Assembly: GCA_003148945.1 (NCBI GenBank)
Contig: QGGY01000017.1
Location: forward strand, 62,001-126,000
Length of the DNA stretch: 64,000 nucleotides
DNA from: Murimonas intestini
GTDB lineage: Bacteria; Bacillota; Clostridia; Lachnospirales; Lachnospiraceae
Direction of reading: 5' to 3'
Positions 9,735 through 17,566 of this stretch are shown here, piece after piece. Within the stretch, counting starts at the first letter, position 1. Each line of letters starts with the position of its first letter. The position numbers and the translations under genes are program-made. The notes beneath the pieces were generated by a model that saw only the letters and a program-made list of their open reading frames with translations, made no database searches and was not told the DNA's origin.

Positions 9735-12136
9735 TGATGGGAAGACAGACAGCTGGGAACAGCCAATCGAATGGGGAAGCTACAGTCGAAGGGTATGTGG
9801 ACCATATTATATTCAGAAATAATGACAATGGTTATACTGTGATGGTACTTGTATGTGATGGAGAAGAGCTGACATGTGTTGGCTCCCTGCAGTATATCGG
9901 AGAAGGGGAGCTGATAGAGGCCAGAGGTGTATACAAAAACCACAGTACCTATGGGAAGCAGTTTCAGATTGAGACATATGAAATCAAACAGCCGGAAGAT
10001 ATACTGTCTATTGAACGTTATCTGGGCAGCGGAGCCATAAAGGGAATCGGCGTCGCTATGGCTGCGAGAATAGTAAGGAGATTTAAAGAAGATACCTTCC
10101 GTATTATAGAGGAGGAGCCGGAGAGGCTGACTGAGGTAAAAGGGATCAGTGAACGCATAGCCAGGGAAATCGCGCAGCAGGTAGAAGAAAAGCGTGATAT
10201 GCGTAAGGCTATGATTTTTTTGCAGCAGTATGGCATTTCTACAAGCCTGGGTGTTAAGATATATGCCCAGTACGGTCAGAATATCTATCAAATCATTAAA
10301 GAAAATCCCTATAAAATGGCAGATGATATAAATGGTGTGGGATTTAAGATCGCGGACGAGATAGCAAGCCGTGTAGGCATACACACGGATTCTGATTTCC
10401 GTATACGCAGCGGCATACTGTATACTCTGCAGCAGAGCAGTATGGATGGAAATGTTTATGAGCCAAAAGCAGGCCTGATGCTGAAGGCAGGAGAACTGCT
10501 GGGGGTGAGTCCGGAGGCTATTGAAAAACATATCATGGATCTGGCTATTGAGAGAAAACTGATCCTTAAGGAAGAGGGAGAAGACGTCTGCGTCTACAGC
10601 TCTTCCGCTTATTACATAGAGCTGAACACGGCAAGGATGCTGCTTGATCTGAATGTATCCTGTTCTGTTTCAGACAGCAAGGTAGAGGCCAGGATAGCCC
10701 GGATAGAGGAAGAGAATGAAACTATGCTGGACCAGCTTCAGGAAAAAGCCGTGAAAGAGGCGGCCAGGAATGGACTGCTCATCATCACGGGAGGTCCTGG
10801 TACAGGAAAGACAACTACAATAAATGTGCTGATAGATTACTTTGAACATGAGGGGCTGAAGGTCAGACTTGCAGCGCCTACAGGCCGTGCCGCCAAGCGT
10901 ATGACGGAAGCCACAGGGTGTGATGCGTCTACGATACACAGGCTTTTGGAACTTTCCGGAGTTCCGGAGGAGAACTCAGGGCGTGTCCAGTTTGAGAGGA
11001 ACGCGCAGAATCCTCTCGAGGATGATGTAATTATTATTGACGAAATGTCTATGGTGGATATCCATCTGATGCATGCTCTTTTGAATGCAGTATCGGTGGG
11101 AACAAGACTGATCATGGTTGGAGACGTAAATCAGCTGCCAAGTGTAGGGCCGGGCAGCGTACTGAAAGATATGATCAGTTCAGGCTGTTTTCCTGTAGTG
11201 TGCCTGACCAAGATCTTCCGCCAGGCAACGGAGAGCGACATTGTGGTAAATGCCCATAAGATCAATGCGGGAGAGAAAGTAATACTGGATAATAAGAGCC
11301 GTGATTTTTTCTTCCTGAAGCGGGATGACGCAAATGTGATCATAAGTGTCATGCTGACCCTGATCCAGAAAAAAATGCCCAAATATGTGGATGCCACTCC
11401 CTATGATATTCAGGTCCTCACGCCAATGCGAAAAGGACTTCTGGGGGTTGAACGCTTAAATGGGATCCTGCAGCAGTATATGAACCCTCCAGCATCTGAT
11501 AAAAGAGAGAAGGAGTCAGGGGGAGGAATATTCAGGGAAGGCGACAAGGTCATGCAGATCAAGAATGACTACCAGCTGGAGTGGGAAGTGCGAGGAAATT
11601 ACGGCATCCCCATTGAGAAAGGGGCTGGCGTCTTTAACGGTGATATGGGTGTTATCAGGGAAATAAATACATTTTCAGAGACAGTGACAGTAGAATTTGA
11701 AGAGCGCAGGTTTGTAGAGTATTCCTTTAAACAATTGGAGGAATTGGAACTGGCCTATGCCGTAACTATACATAAATCACAGGGAAGCGAATATCCGGCA
11801 GTGGTGATCCCTCTTTTATCAGGTCCGAGGATGCTGATGAACAGGAATCTTCTTTACACAGCGGTGACAAGAGCCAGAAAATGTGTGACACTTGTAGGCA
11901 GCCAGGATACATTTTATCAGATGATACAAAATACTACCCAGCAGAAGCGGTATACATCCCTGGATAAAAGAATCAGAGAGCTGTATGAGCAGGAAAAGGA
12001 GATGTCCGGTCATGATGCCGGTGAAGAGAGTTTCAGGTCCGGTTCTGATACGGAATCGGAGTTTCATACTGCTTCTGGACGTGTTTCTGAATTTGAGCCA
12101 GAATTTGACGCTGAATTTGATTTACATTACGACTGA
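9734..12136 (+). CDS. recD2: RecD2-type ATP-dependent 5'-3' DNA helicase
   Basis: The 800-residue product matches the RecD2/TraA-like SF1B helicases that act without RecBC in Firmicutes. The N-terminal region has an OB-like start and helix-hairpin-helix segments (GSGAIKGIGVAMAARI, TEVKGISERIA). The motor follows with Walker A ITGGPGTGKTTTINVL near residue 353, Walker B IIIDEMSMVD, motif III VGDVNQLPSVGPG and a C-terminal UvrD-like motif AVTIHKSQGSEYPAV. The extreme C-terminus is an acidic, low-complexity tail ending in FDAEFDLHYD. Its start is coupled to mreB, and comF follows after 44 bp. Confidence 0.95.
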   Translation: MMGRQTAGNSQSNGEATVEGYVDHIIFRNNDNGYTVMVLVCDGEELTCVGSLQYIGEGELIEARGVYKNHSTYGKQFQIETYEIKQPEDILSIERYLGSGAIKGIGVAMAARIVRRFKEDTFRIIEEEPERLTEVKGISERIAREIAQQVEEKRDMRKAMIFLQQYGISTSLGVKIYAQYGQNIYQIIKENPYKMADDINGVGFKIADEIASRVGIHTDSDFRIRSGILYTLQQSSMDGNVYEPKAGLMLKAGELLGVSPEAIEKHIMDLAIERKLILKEEGEDVCVYSSSAYYIELNTARMLLDLNVSCSVSDSKVEARIARIEEENETMLDQLQEKAVKEAARNGLLIITGGPGTGKTTTINVLIDYFEHEGLKVRLAAPTGRAAKRMTEATGCDASTIHRLLELSGVPEENSGRVQFERNAQNPLEDDVIIIDEMSMVDIHLMHALLNAVSVGTRLIMVGDVNQLPSVGPGSVLKDMISSGCFPVVCLTKIFRQATESDIVVNAHKINAGEKVILDNKSRDFFFLKRDDANVIISVMLTLIQKKMPKYVDATPYDIQVLTPMRKGLLGVERLNGILQQYMNPPASDKREKESGGGIFREGDKVMQIKNDYQLEWEVRGNYGIPIEKGAGVFNGDMGVIREINTFSETVTVEFEERRFVEYSFKQLEELELAYAVTIHKSQGSEYPAVVIPLLSGPRMLMNRNLLYTAVTRARKCVTLVGSQDTFYQMIQNTTQQKRYTSLDKRIRELYEQEKEMSGHDAGEESFRSGSDTESEFHTASGRVSEFEPEFDAEFDLHYD

Positions 12137-12180
12137 GAATCATGGTTAGTTATAAGGCCCGGGAGAGAGCCTGAAAACAG

Positions 12181-12897
12181 ATGAACTGGAAAGAAAATAT
12201 TCTTGCAGTTTTATATCCGGCAAGATGTCCTGTGTGCGGGAGAATACCGGAGGGGGCAGGAAGAAAAATATGTGTAAAATGTGATGAACAATTAAAGCCG
12301 CTCAGAGGCTCCAGATGCTTTAAGTGCAGCAAGCCTCTGCACTCAGAGCAGAGAGAATACTGCGGGGACTGTTCATCAGCGAGGCATGCGTTTAAGCAGG
12401 GGATAGCAGTTTATCCCTATGATAAAGTGCTGAAGAAATCTATTTACCAGATCAAATACTACAATAAAAGAGAATATATTCCATTCTTTGCCGAAAGTGC
12501 GGTAAAAGAGACAGCGGCTGTCATAAAAAGATGGTCGCCTGATTTTATGGTTCCCATACCTTTGCACAAGAAAAAGCAGAGAATACGCGGATTTAACCAG
12601 GCGGAACTGCTTGCCAGGGGTATCGGGGAGAAGTTGGGGATACAAGTAAGAAATGACCTGCTTGTCAGAATCATAAATACTGTTCCCCAGAAAGAACTTA
12701 CTCTGAAGGAAAGGCAAAACAATCTGAAAAAGGCTTTTAAAATTGTTGGAAATGATGTAAAATTAAAGAAAGTATTGCTGGTAGATGATATTTATACGAC
12801 AGGCAGTACCATCGATGCAGCAGCACAGGCTTTGCTGGACGCAGGCGCAAAAGAAGTCTGCTTTATCACCCTGTGCATAGGAAGCGGCGGAACTTAA
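12181..12897 (+). CDS. comF: ComF-family phosphoribosyltransferase-like protein
   Basis: The 238-residue protein has the ComF layout. An N-terminal double zinc-ribbon (CPVCGRIPEGAGRKICVKC, then CFKCSKPLHSEQREYCGDC) is followed by a type-I phosphoribosyltransferase domain with the PRPP loop VLLVDDIYTTGSTIDAA. ComF proteins are linked to DNA uptake or processing of single-stranded DNA; here it sits next to a helicase rather than comFA. The role in this organism is inferred from the family. It is the last gene of the mreB operon. Confidence 0.9.
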   Translation: MNWKENILAVLYPARCPVCGRIPEGAGRKICVKCDEQLKPLRGSRCFKCSKPLHSEQREYCGDCSSARHAFKQGIAVYPYDKVLKKSIYQIKYYNKREYIPFFAESAVKETAAVIKRWSPDFMVPIPLHKKKQRIRGFNQAELLARGIGEKLGIQVRNDLLVRIINTVPQKELTLKERQNNLKKAFKIVGNDVKLKKVLLVDDIYTTGSTIDAAAQALLDAGAKEVCFITLCIGSGGT

Positions 12898-12917
12898 ACT
12901 TTCCTTATTCTTTTTGG

Positions 12918-13035
12918 TATGGTATAATGTCGGTAGACATTATACGCGCCGCAGCGAAGCGAAGTGCGCATCTCCCAGAGGGATACTATATCGCAGATAT
13001 GGTATAATGTCGGTAGACATTATACGCGCCGCAGC
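12918..13035 (+). repeat. 38-bp direct repeat (two copies, 80-bp period) carrying a promoter-like dyad
   Basis: Positions 12918-12955 and 12998-13035 are identical. Each copy contains an extended -10 element TGGTATAAT, which is also the left half of the dyad TATAATGTC-GGTA-GACATTATA, followed by CGCGCCGCAGC. The second copy is 28 bp upstream of the next gene, so it may be its promoter with an operator that occludes the -10. No good -35 is visible, which fits an extended -10 promoter. It could instead be a partial tandem array of an intergenic repeat family. Confidence 0.7.
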
Positions 13036-13062
13036 AATATATAAAATAAAAGGAGGAGCAGG

Positions 13063-13521
13063 ATGATCCATCAGAAGCGTGTCAGCCTTATGACCAGGCT
13101 GGCTATTTATGAAAAACACAGTAAAGTAGAGCTTGACCAGGCCAGCTCCTATTACAGAAGCGATTATATAAGCACTTACCTTTTGAAAAATGGATTCAGG
13201 GCCACAGCAGCCTTCCTGATCGGACTTCTGGGATGGGGCTGCTATAATTTCAATAGTCTGATCAATAATCTGAATGATCTGGATTTTATGTCCATGGGCA
13301 TTAAAATGTTGGTCTCTTATGTGGCAGTGCTGGCAGTTTATCTGCTGATAACATATATAGTATATACGATCAGGTTTTATCATGCAGGCAAACAGCAGCA
13401 GGAATACAGGATCTTATTGTGCAGGCTGGAGCAGGAGTATGCAAAGGAAGAGAAAGAGTCAGGCAGAAGAAAAGGAAAGAGTGTCAGAAACAGACAGACA
13501 AGAGGTAAAAGTACCAGGTAG
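13063..13521 (+). CDS. Small membrane protein of unknown function
   Basis: I do not recognise this 152-residue protein. It has a short soluble N-terminus (about 45 residues), two hydrophobic segments (around ATAAFLIGLLGWGCY and SYVAVLAVYLLITYIVY) and a charged, lysine/arginine-rich cytoplasmic tail (EEKESGRRKGKSVRNRQTRGKSTR). The ATG at 13063 is 6 bp behind AGGAGG. It precedes another unknown membrane protein and the cdaA-ybbR pair in the same direction, with 34 bp to the next gene, so it is probably part of that transcript. Confidence 0.75.
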   Translation: MIHQKRVSLMTRLAIYEKHSKVELDQASSYYRSDYISTYLLKNGFRATAAFLIGLLGWGCYNFNSLINNLNDLDFMSMGIKMLVSYVAVLAVYLLITYIVYTIRFYHAGKQQQEYRILLCRLEQEYAKEEKESGRRKGKSVRNRQTRGKSTR

Positions 13522-13555
13522 AGAACAGGACAATTACAGTTATGAGGAGGCATGA

Positions 13556-14890
13556 ATGGAGAGTTTGTTGCAGATAAAGGAAAAGTTAAAAAGTGTTTAC
13601 GGAAAATACGACAGTTATTTTTTATCAGTCGTAAAATTTTTACTGGCGCTTGTAACTTTTTTAATGATAAATAAGGGACTTGGCTATTTTCAGAAGCTTG
13701 ACAACATAGTTATCATATTGATTCTGGCATTAGTCTGTTCTGTCTTGCCGGTGAATGCAATCGTACTTATCGGACTGGGACTGCTGGCAGTGCAGCTGTA
13801 TGGCTTATCCATGGCGGCGGCAATCGCAGGCGGTGCACTGATATTGATAATTCTCCTTTTACATTTTGGGATTGCTCCGAAATACGGATATGCACTTGTC
13901 ATTACCCCACTGGCACTGGCACTTCAGATTCCGTGTGCTGTGCCCCTTGTGTTGGGATTGTGCGCTTCTCCCCTGGCAGGTGTGGGGACAGTGTTTGGTG
14001 TCATCCTTTTCTATGGCATTAATGTAATCATGAAGACGGACGTGTCGGCAGTTTCAAATTCAGCTTCAGCGGGAAGTGATATTGCAGGGCTGGCTATCAT
14101 AGAAGAAATTAAAATGTATCTGGATGCAATCTTAAAAAATACTGAGATGATCGTTATGGTGATTACACTGCTGGCAGTTTTGCTTGTAGTATATGTAATC
14201 AGGAAGATGGCGATCAAACATGCGTGGAGTGTTGCGGTGGGTGCAGGAGCTTTTACCTATCTGGCAGTAACAGTTATAGGAAGAACAACACTGGAAATGG
14301 AGCTTGATCTGCTCTGGATGATTCTGGGTACCGTTCTTTCAGCAATCATAGCTGTAGTCCTGGAGTTTTTTGTGCTTGGTGTAGACTATAGAAGGACAGA
14401 ATCTGTACAGTTTGAAGATGATGATTATTATTACTACGTAAAAGCAGTTCCTAAAATGAAAACAACGGCGGCAATGAAAGAAGAGAATGGACGCCGGAAA
14501 GCAGAAGAAAGAGTGAAGGCGGGAAGTATAAGGACAGCTGAGGGGCGTCTGGCGGAGGAAACAGGAAATTCTTCCCGAAGTGTTACAGATCGCTCTGGTG
14601 CGAATATCAGCGGTTCATCACAGGTGCGCAGCAGAGAGAGTACAAGAGCAGTTTCTCATGAAAGGGTCAGAGAGAGTTCTGTCAGGCCTGAAAAAGAACG
14701 TGTACGTGAAAATATACGCAGGCCGGAGGGAGAACGTACAAGGACAGCGGCGCGGCGGAATGCGGAAGCGCCTGAAGAGCGCCAGTACCGCAGAACTTCA
14801 GCTGCACCAAAGAAACCAGAGGTTCTGGATGTACCGAACGTGCAGAGAACATCGAAAAGGATGGGGAATCTGCCTGAAAGAGAGAAATAA
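13556..14890 (+). CDS. Polytopic membrane protein with long basic tail, function unknown
   Basis: The product has 444 residues. Residues 1-290 hold about eight hydrophobic segments. Residues 300-444 form a highly charged, arginine/glutamate-rich tail with loosely repeated ER-R motifs (RPEKERVRENIRRPEGERTR). I do not recognise the family. The ATG at 13556 has GAGGAGG correctly spaced; an ATG at 13552 is in another frame. It lies directly upstream of the diadenylate cyclase gene, so a membrane-linked role near c-di-AMP signalling or cell-wall homeostasis is possible but only positional inference. An overlapping +1 frame through the tail is a composition artefact. Confidence 0.75.
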   Translation: MESLLQIKEKLKSVYGKYDSYFLSVVKFLLALVTFLMINKGLGYFQKLDNIVIILILALVCSVLPVNAIVLIGLGLLAVQLYGLSMAAAIAGGALILIILLLHFGIAPKYGYALVITPLALALQIPCAVPLVLGLCASPLAGVGTVFGVILFYGINVIMKTDVSAVSNSASAGSDIAGLAIIEEIKMYLDAILKNTEMIVMVITLLAVLLVVYVIRKMAIKHAWSVAVGAGAFTYLAVTVIGRTTLEMELDLLWMILGTVLSAIIAVVLEFFVLGVDYRRTESVQFEDDDYYYYVKAVPKMKTTAAMKEENGRRKAEERVKAGSIRTAEGRLAEETGNSSRSVTDRSGANISGSSQVRSRESTRAVSHERVRESSVRPEKERVRENIRRPEGERTRTAARRNAEAPEERQYRRTSAAPKKPEVLDVPNVQRTSKRMGNLPEREK

Positions 14891-14990
14891 AACCGCAGTA
14901 ATGCGTACAGCCATAAAGAGGAGTATGAGCAGAGAGGCCGCTAAATTTCAGGCCTCCTGTATATGACAGACAGAAGGGGAGTGAAAAAAG

Positions 14991-15875
14991 ATGGAGAGTA
15001 TAAAAGCATTCTTTGATACCTATTTTTCATGGTTATCAATGCCTGCGCTCACCATTACCATAACCGATATTGTGGAAATATTGATTTTGGCATATCTGGT
15101 ATACCGTCTTCTGGTATGGATCAGGAATACCAGAGCATGGTCGCTGCTAAAGGGAATCGTATTTATATGTTTTTTTGTGTTCCTGGCAGCTGTATTTGAA
15201 ATGAACACAATCATGTTTATTATAAGTAAGGGGATAGATGTGGCCATAATGGCAGCAATTGTTATCTTCCAGCCTGAACTGAGGCGTGCGCTTGAGCAGA
15301 TAGGAGAAAAAAAGATATTTTCATCACTGATACCTTTTGAAAGCGCAAAGGAAGTAAAAGAGAGGTTCAGCGATAAAACTGTCAATGAACTGGTGAAGGG
15401 CACAGTTGAGATGGCCAAGGTTAAGACAGGCGCGCTGATTGTCATAGAGCAGAATACAACTCTGGCTGAATATGAACGTACAGGCATTGCTCTGGACTCC
15501 ATTATTACAAGCCAGCTTTTGATAAATATTTTTGAGCATAACACACCTCTGCATGACGGTGCTGTAATCGTCAGAGGTGACAGGATAGTGTCAGCCACGT
15601 GTTATCTGCCGCTCTCCGATAATATGGAGCTGAGTAAGGAGCTTGGCACAAGGCACAGAGCCGGTGTTGGAATAAGCGAGGTGACGGATTCACTGACTAT
15701 TATTGTGTCAGAAGAGACTGGAGGGGTATCTCTGGCATATAAAGGTAAACTGACGCGGGATGTGGATGCACAGACACTCCGCAAACAACTGGTTATTCTT
15801 CAGGACAAAACCGTAGACACAAAGAAGTTCAGGCTGTGGAAAGGAAGGGGAAAGAATGAAGAAAAGCAGGGATAA
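14991..15875 (+). CDS. cdaA: Diadenylate cyclase CdaA (DisA_N domain)
   Basis: The 294-residue protein matches CdaA/YbbP, which makes c-di-AMP from two ATP at the membrane. Three transmembrane helices occupy residues 20-95. The DisA_N domain follows with its catalytic signatures DGA at residues 189-191 (HDGAVIV) and RHR at 221-223 (GTRHRAG). The ATG at 14991 follows AGGGGAG. It overlaps the next gene, a YbbR-domain protein, by 20 bp, the usual cdaA-cdaR arrangement in Firmicutes. c-di-AMP controls potassium and osmolyte transport and cell-wall stress. Confidence 0.96.
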   Translation: MESIKAFFDTYFSWLSMPALTITITDIVEILILAYLVYRLLVWIRNTRAWSLLKGIVFICFFVFLAAVFEMNTIMFIISKGIDVAIMAAIVIFQPELRRALEQIGEKKIFSSLIPFESAKEVKERFSDKTVNELVKGTVEMAKVKTGALIVIEQNTTLAEYERTGIALDSIITSQLLINIFEHNTPLHDGAVIVRGDRIVSATCYLPLSDNMELSKELGTRHRAGVGISEVTDSLTIIVSEETGGVSLAYKGKLTRDVDAQTLRKQLVILQDKTVDTKKFRLWKGRGKNEEKQG

Positions 15876-17196
15876 TTTTTTGACTAATAATCTGGGGCTA
15901 AAGGTCATTGCATTATTTGCTGCCTTCTGTATCTGGCTGATTATTGTAAATATGAACGACGCAGAAGGAATAAGAACCTTCTATAATGTTCCGGTCACCA
16001 TTGAACACTCAGAGTCGATCACCAGCAATGACAGAGTGTACAGTATCATTGAAGGTGATAAGGTAGTTCTGAAAGTCAGAGCAAGGCGTTCGGTGAGGGA
16101 AAAACTTCAGGCTTCAGATTTTAAGGTTACAGCTGACCTGAGAAATATGACTTTTATGGAGACTGTTCCATTGAAAGTTACATGCAGCAATACTTCTGTT
16201 TCAGAGGACAATATAAAGGTTACTCCATCATCCCTGAAGATAAGTGTGGAGAATAAGGCCGAACTGGAATTTCCGGTAAAGGTATCTACAACAGGTACAC
16301 CGGCGAAGGGTTATGCTGTAGGACGCACAGAGATTGCAGATGGCAATACAATACTTATTGCTGGTCCTGAAAGCCTTCTGGCCATCATTGATAAGGTCAC
16401 ACTCCCCATATCTGTGGATGGGATGTTATCAGACAGTGTACTTGAAGCAGGGCTGAAAATCACAGATAAGAATGGTGCTGAATTTACCGAGGCCCAGATG
16501 AATTCTCTGGATATTAAGACTATAGAAGGATATACAATCACTACCCAGATGAAGGTTAAGGTAGAATTGTGGAGGCTGAAAACAAATATCCCTGTGATAG
16601 TAAATCCCAAGGGAACTCCGGCAGCAGGCTACAGAGTAGTAGAGATGACAACAACACCTGAAACAATCAGCCTTGCGGGGACAGAGGAAGCGCTTCAGAA
16701 GCTTGCAGATGGTTTTATACTTCCGGCATCTGAAGACATAGATGTAAACGGCGCATCAGCTAATATTGAGAAAGAAATAGATCTCCAGAAGGTACTGCAG
16801 GAAAACAGCGAGGAATTTGCAGACCTGAAATTTGAGGACGATGCTGCCACGACCATAAAGGTTAAAGCCCACATAGAAAAGCGGGGCAATAAGACAGTAA
16901 ATGTGTCTATTGCAAACCTTGAGGTGATTGGAGCGCCAGGGGGAATGTTAATTAAGCTGACACCAGCCGATAAGGTTCCGGTAGAGGTTACGGCCCTCAC
17001 AGAAGAGCTGGAAGATCTGGATGCAGACAGCATTACTATGAAACTGGATCTGACAGATTACCAGGAGCCGGGGAATTATACACTTCCTCTGGAAGTGACA
17101 GTACCTACAGGATATGAACTTGCTTCACAAGTTACCATCATAGTAAATATAGAACCGGAAGTCATCGAGACGGAAACAGCAGCAGAGGGGGAATAG
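15856..17196 (+). CDS. ybbR: YbbR-domain protein (CdaR-type regulator of CdaA)
   Basis: The 446-residue protein has one N-terminal transmembrane helix (NNLGLKVIALFAAFCIWLIIV) and a large extracytoplasmic region of about four YbbR-type beta repeats. In these the segment beginning with a Pro-Val pair (FPVKVSTTGTPAKGY, IPVIVNPKGTPAAGY) recurs. CdaR binds CdaA and modulates cyclase activity. The start overlaps cdaA by 20 bp and has its own AAGGGGAAAG site. It ends in an acidic tail (ETETAAEGE), and an HPr gene begins 3 bp later. Confidence 0.93.
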   Translation: MKKSRDNFLTNNLGLKVIALFAAFCIWLIIVNMNDAEGIRTFYNVPVTIEHSESITSNDRVYSIIEGDKVVLKVRARRSVREKLQASDFKVTADLRNMTFMETVPLKVTCSNTSVSEDNIKVTPSSLKISVENKAELEFPVKVSTTGTPAKGYAVGRTEIADGNTILIAGPESLLAIIDKVTLPISVDGMLSDSVLEAGLKITDKNGAEFTEAQMNSLDIKTIEGYTITTQMKVKVELWRLKTNIPVIVNPKGTPAAGYRVVEMTTTPETISLAGTEEALQKLADGFILPASEDIDVNGASANIEKEIDLQKVLQENSEEFADLKFEDDAATTIKVKAHIEKRGNKTVNVSIANLEVIGAPGGMLIKLTPADKVPVEVTALTEELEDLDADSITMKLDLTDYQEPGNYTLPLEVTVPTGYELASQVTIIVNIEPEVIETETAAEGE

Positions 17197-17199
17197 AAA

Positions 17200-17463
17200 A
17201 TGGTAAGTCAGAGAGTAGTAGTAAAAAATCCAACAGGCCTCCATTTGAGGCCGGCAGGAATCCTGTGCAAGACGGCAATGCAATTTAAGTCGCTGATCAC
17301 ATTCACCTTTCAGAACACCACAGCAAACGCAAAAAGTGTTCTGAGTGTTCTGGGGGCATGTGTAAAGAGCGGTGATGAAGTAGAATTCGTGTGCGAAGGT
17401 GAAGACGAGAAAGAGGCTCTGAAGACCATAATCGAGGCTATTGAGAGTGGGCTTGGGGAGTAA
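17200..17463 (+). CDS. ptsH: HPr-family phosphocarrier protein
   Basis: The 87-residue protein is normal HPr size. The phosphorylatable His15 is in PTGLHLRPAG, and the regulatory Ser46 is in AKSVLSVLGA, so both the PTS relay and the HPr-kinase/CcpA arm look intact. Crh-like proteins lack His15, so this is a true HPr. The ribosome binding site overlaps the end of ybbR (GAGGGGGAAT), only 3 bp separating stop and start, so it is probably co-transcribed. A strong terminator follows. Confidence 0.95.
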   Translation: MVSQRVVVKNPTGLHLRPAGILCKTAMQFKSLITFTFQNTTANAKSVLSVLGACVKSGDEVEFVCEGEDEKEALKTIIEAIESGLGE

Positions 17464-17485
17464 AGTTTAAATGTAAAGAATAAAA

Positions 17486-17533
17486 GGGACGCTGCAAAAT
17501 CATTAATATAGATTTTGCAGCGTCCTCTTTTTA
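17486..17533. terminator. Bidirectional intrinsic terminator between ptsH and the L,D-transpeptidase gene
   Basis: GGACGCTGCAAAATC (17487-17501) pairs perfectly with 17511-17525. T-rich sequence follows on the + side (CTTTTTAT), and AAAAG precedes it, giving CTTTTA on the - strand. It separates convergent genes. Confidence 0.9.
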
Positions 17534-17566
17534 TGCGAGCAATAAATCAACCATGCTTATTGCCAG

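Noticed and set aside
14580..14966. 128-codon frame overlapping the basic tail of the 13556 gene
   Set aside because: It is an out-of-frame reading of the same arginine/lysine-rich repeats, with no separate ribosome binding site.
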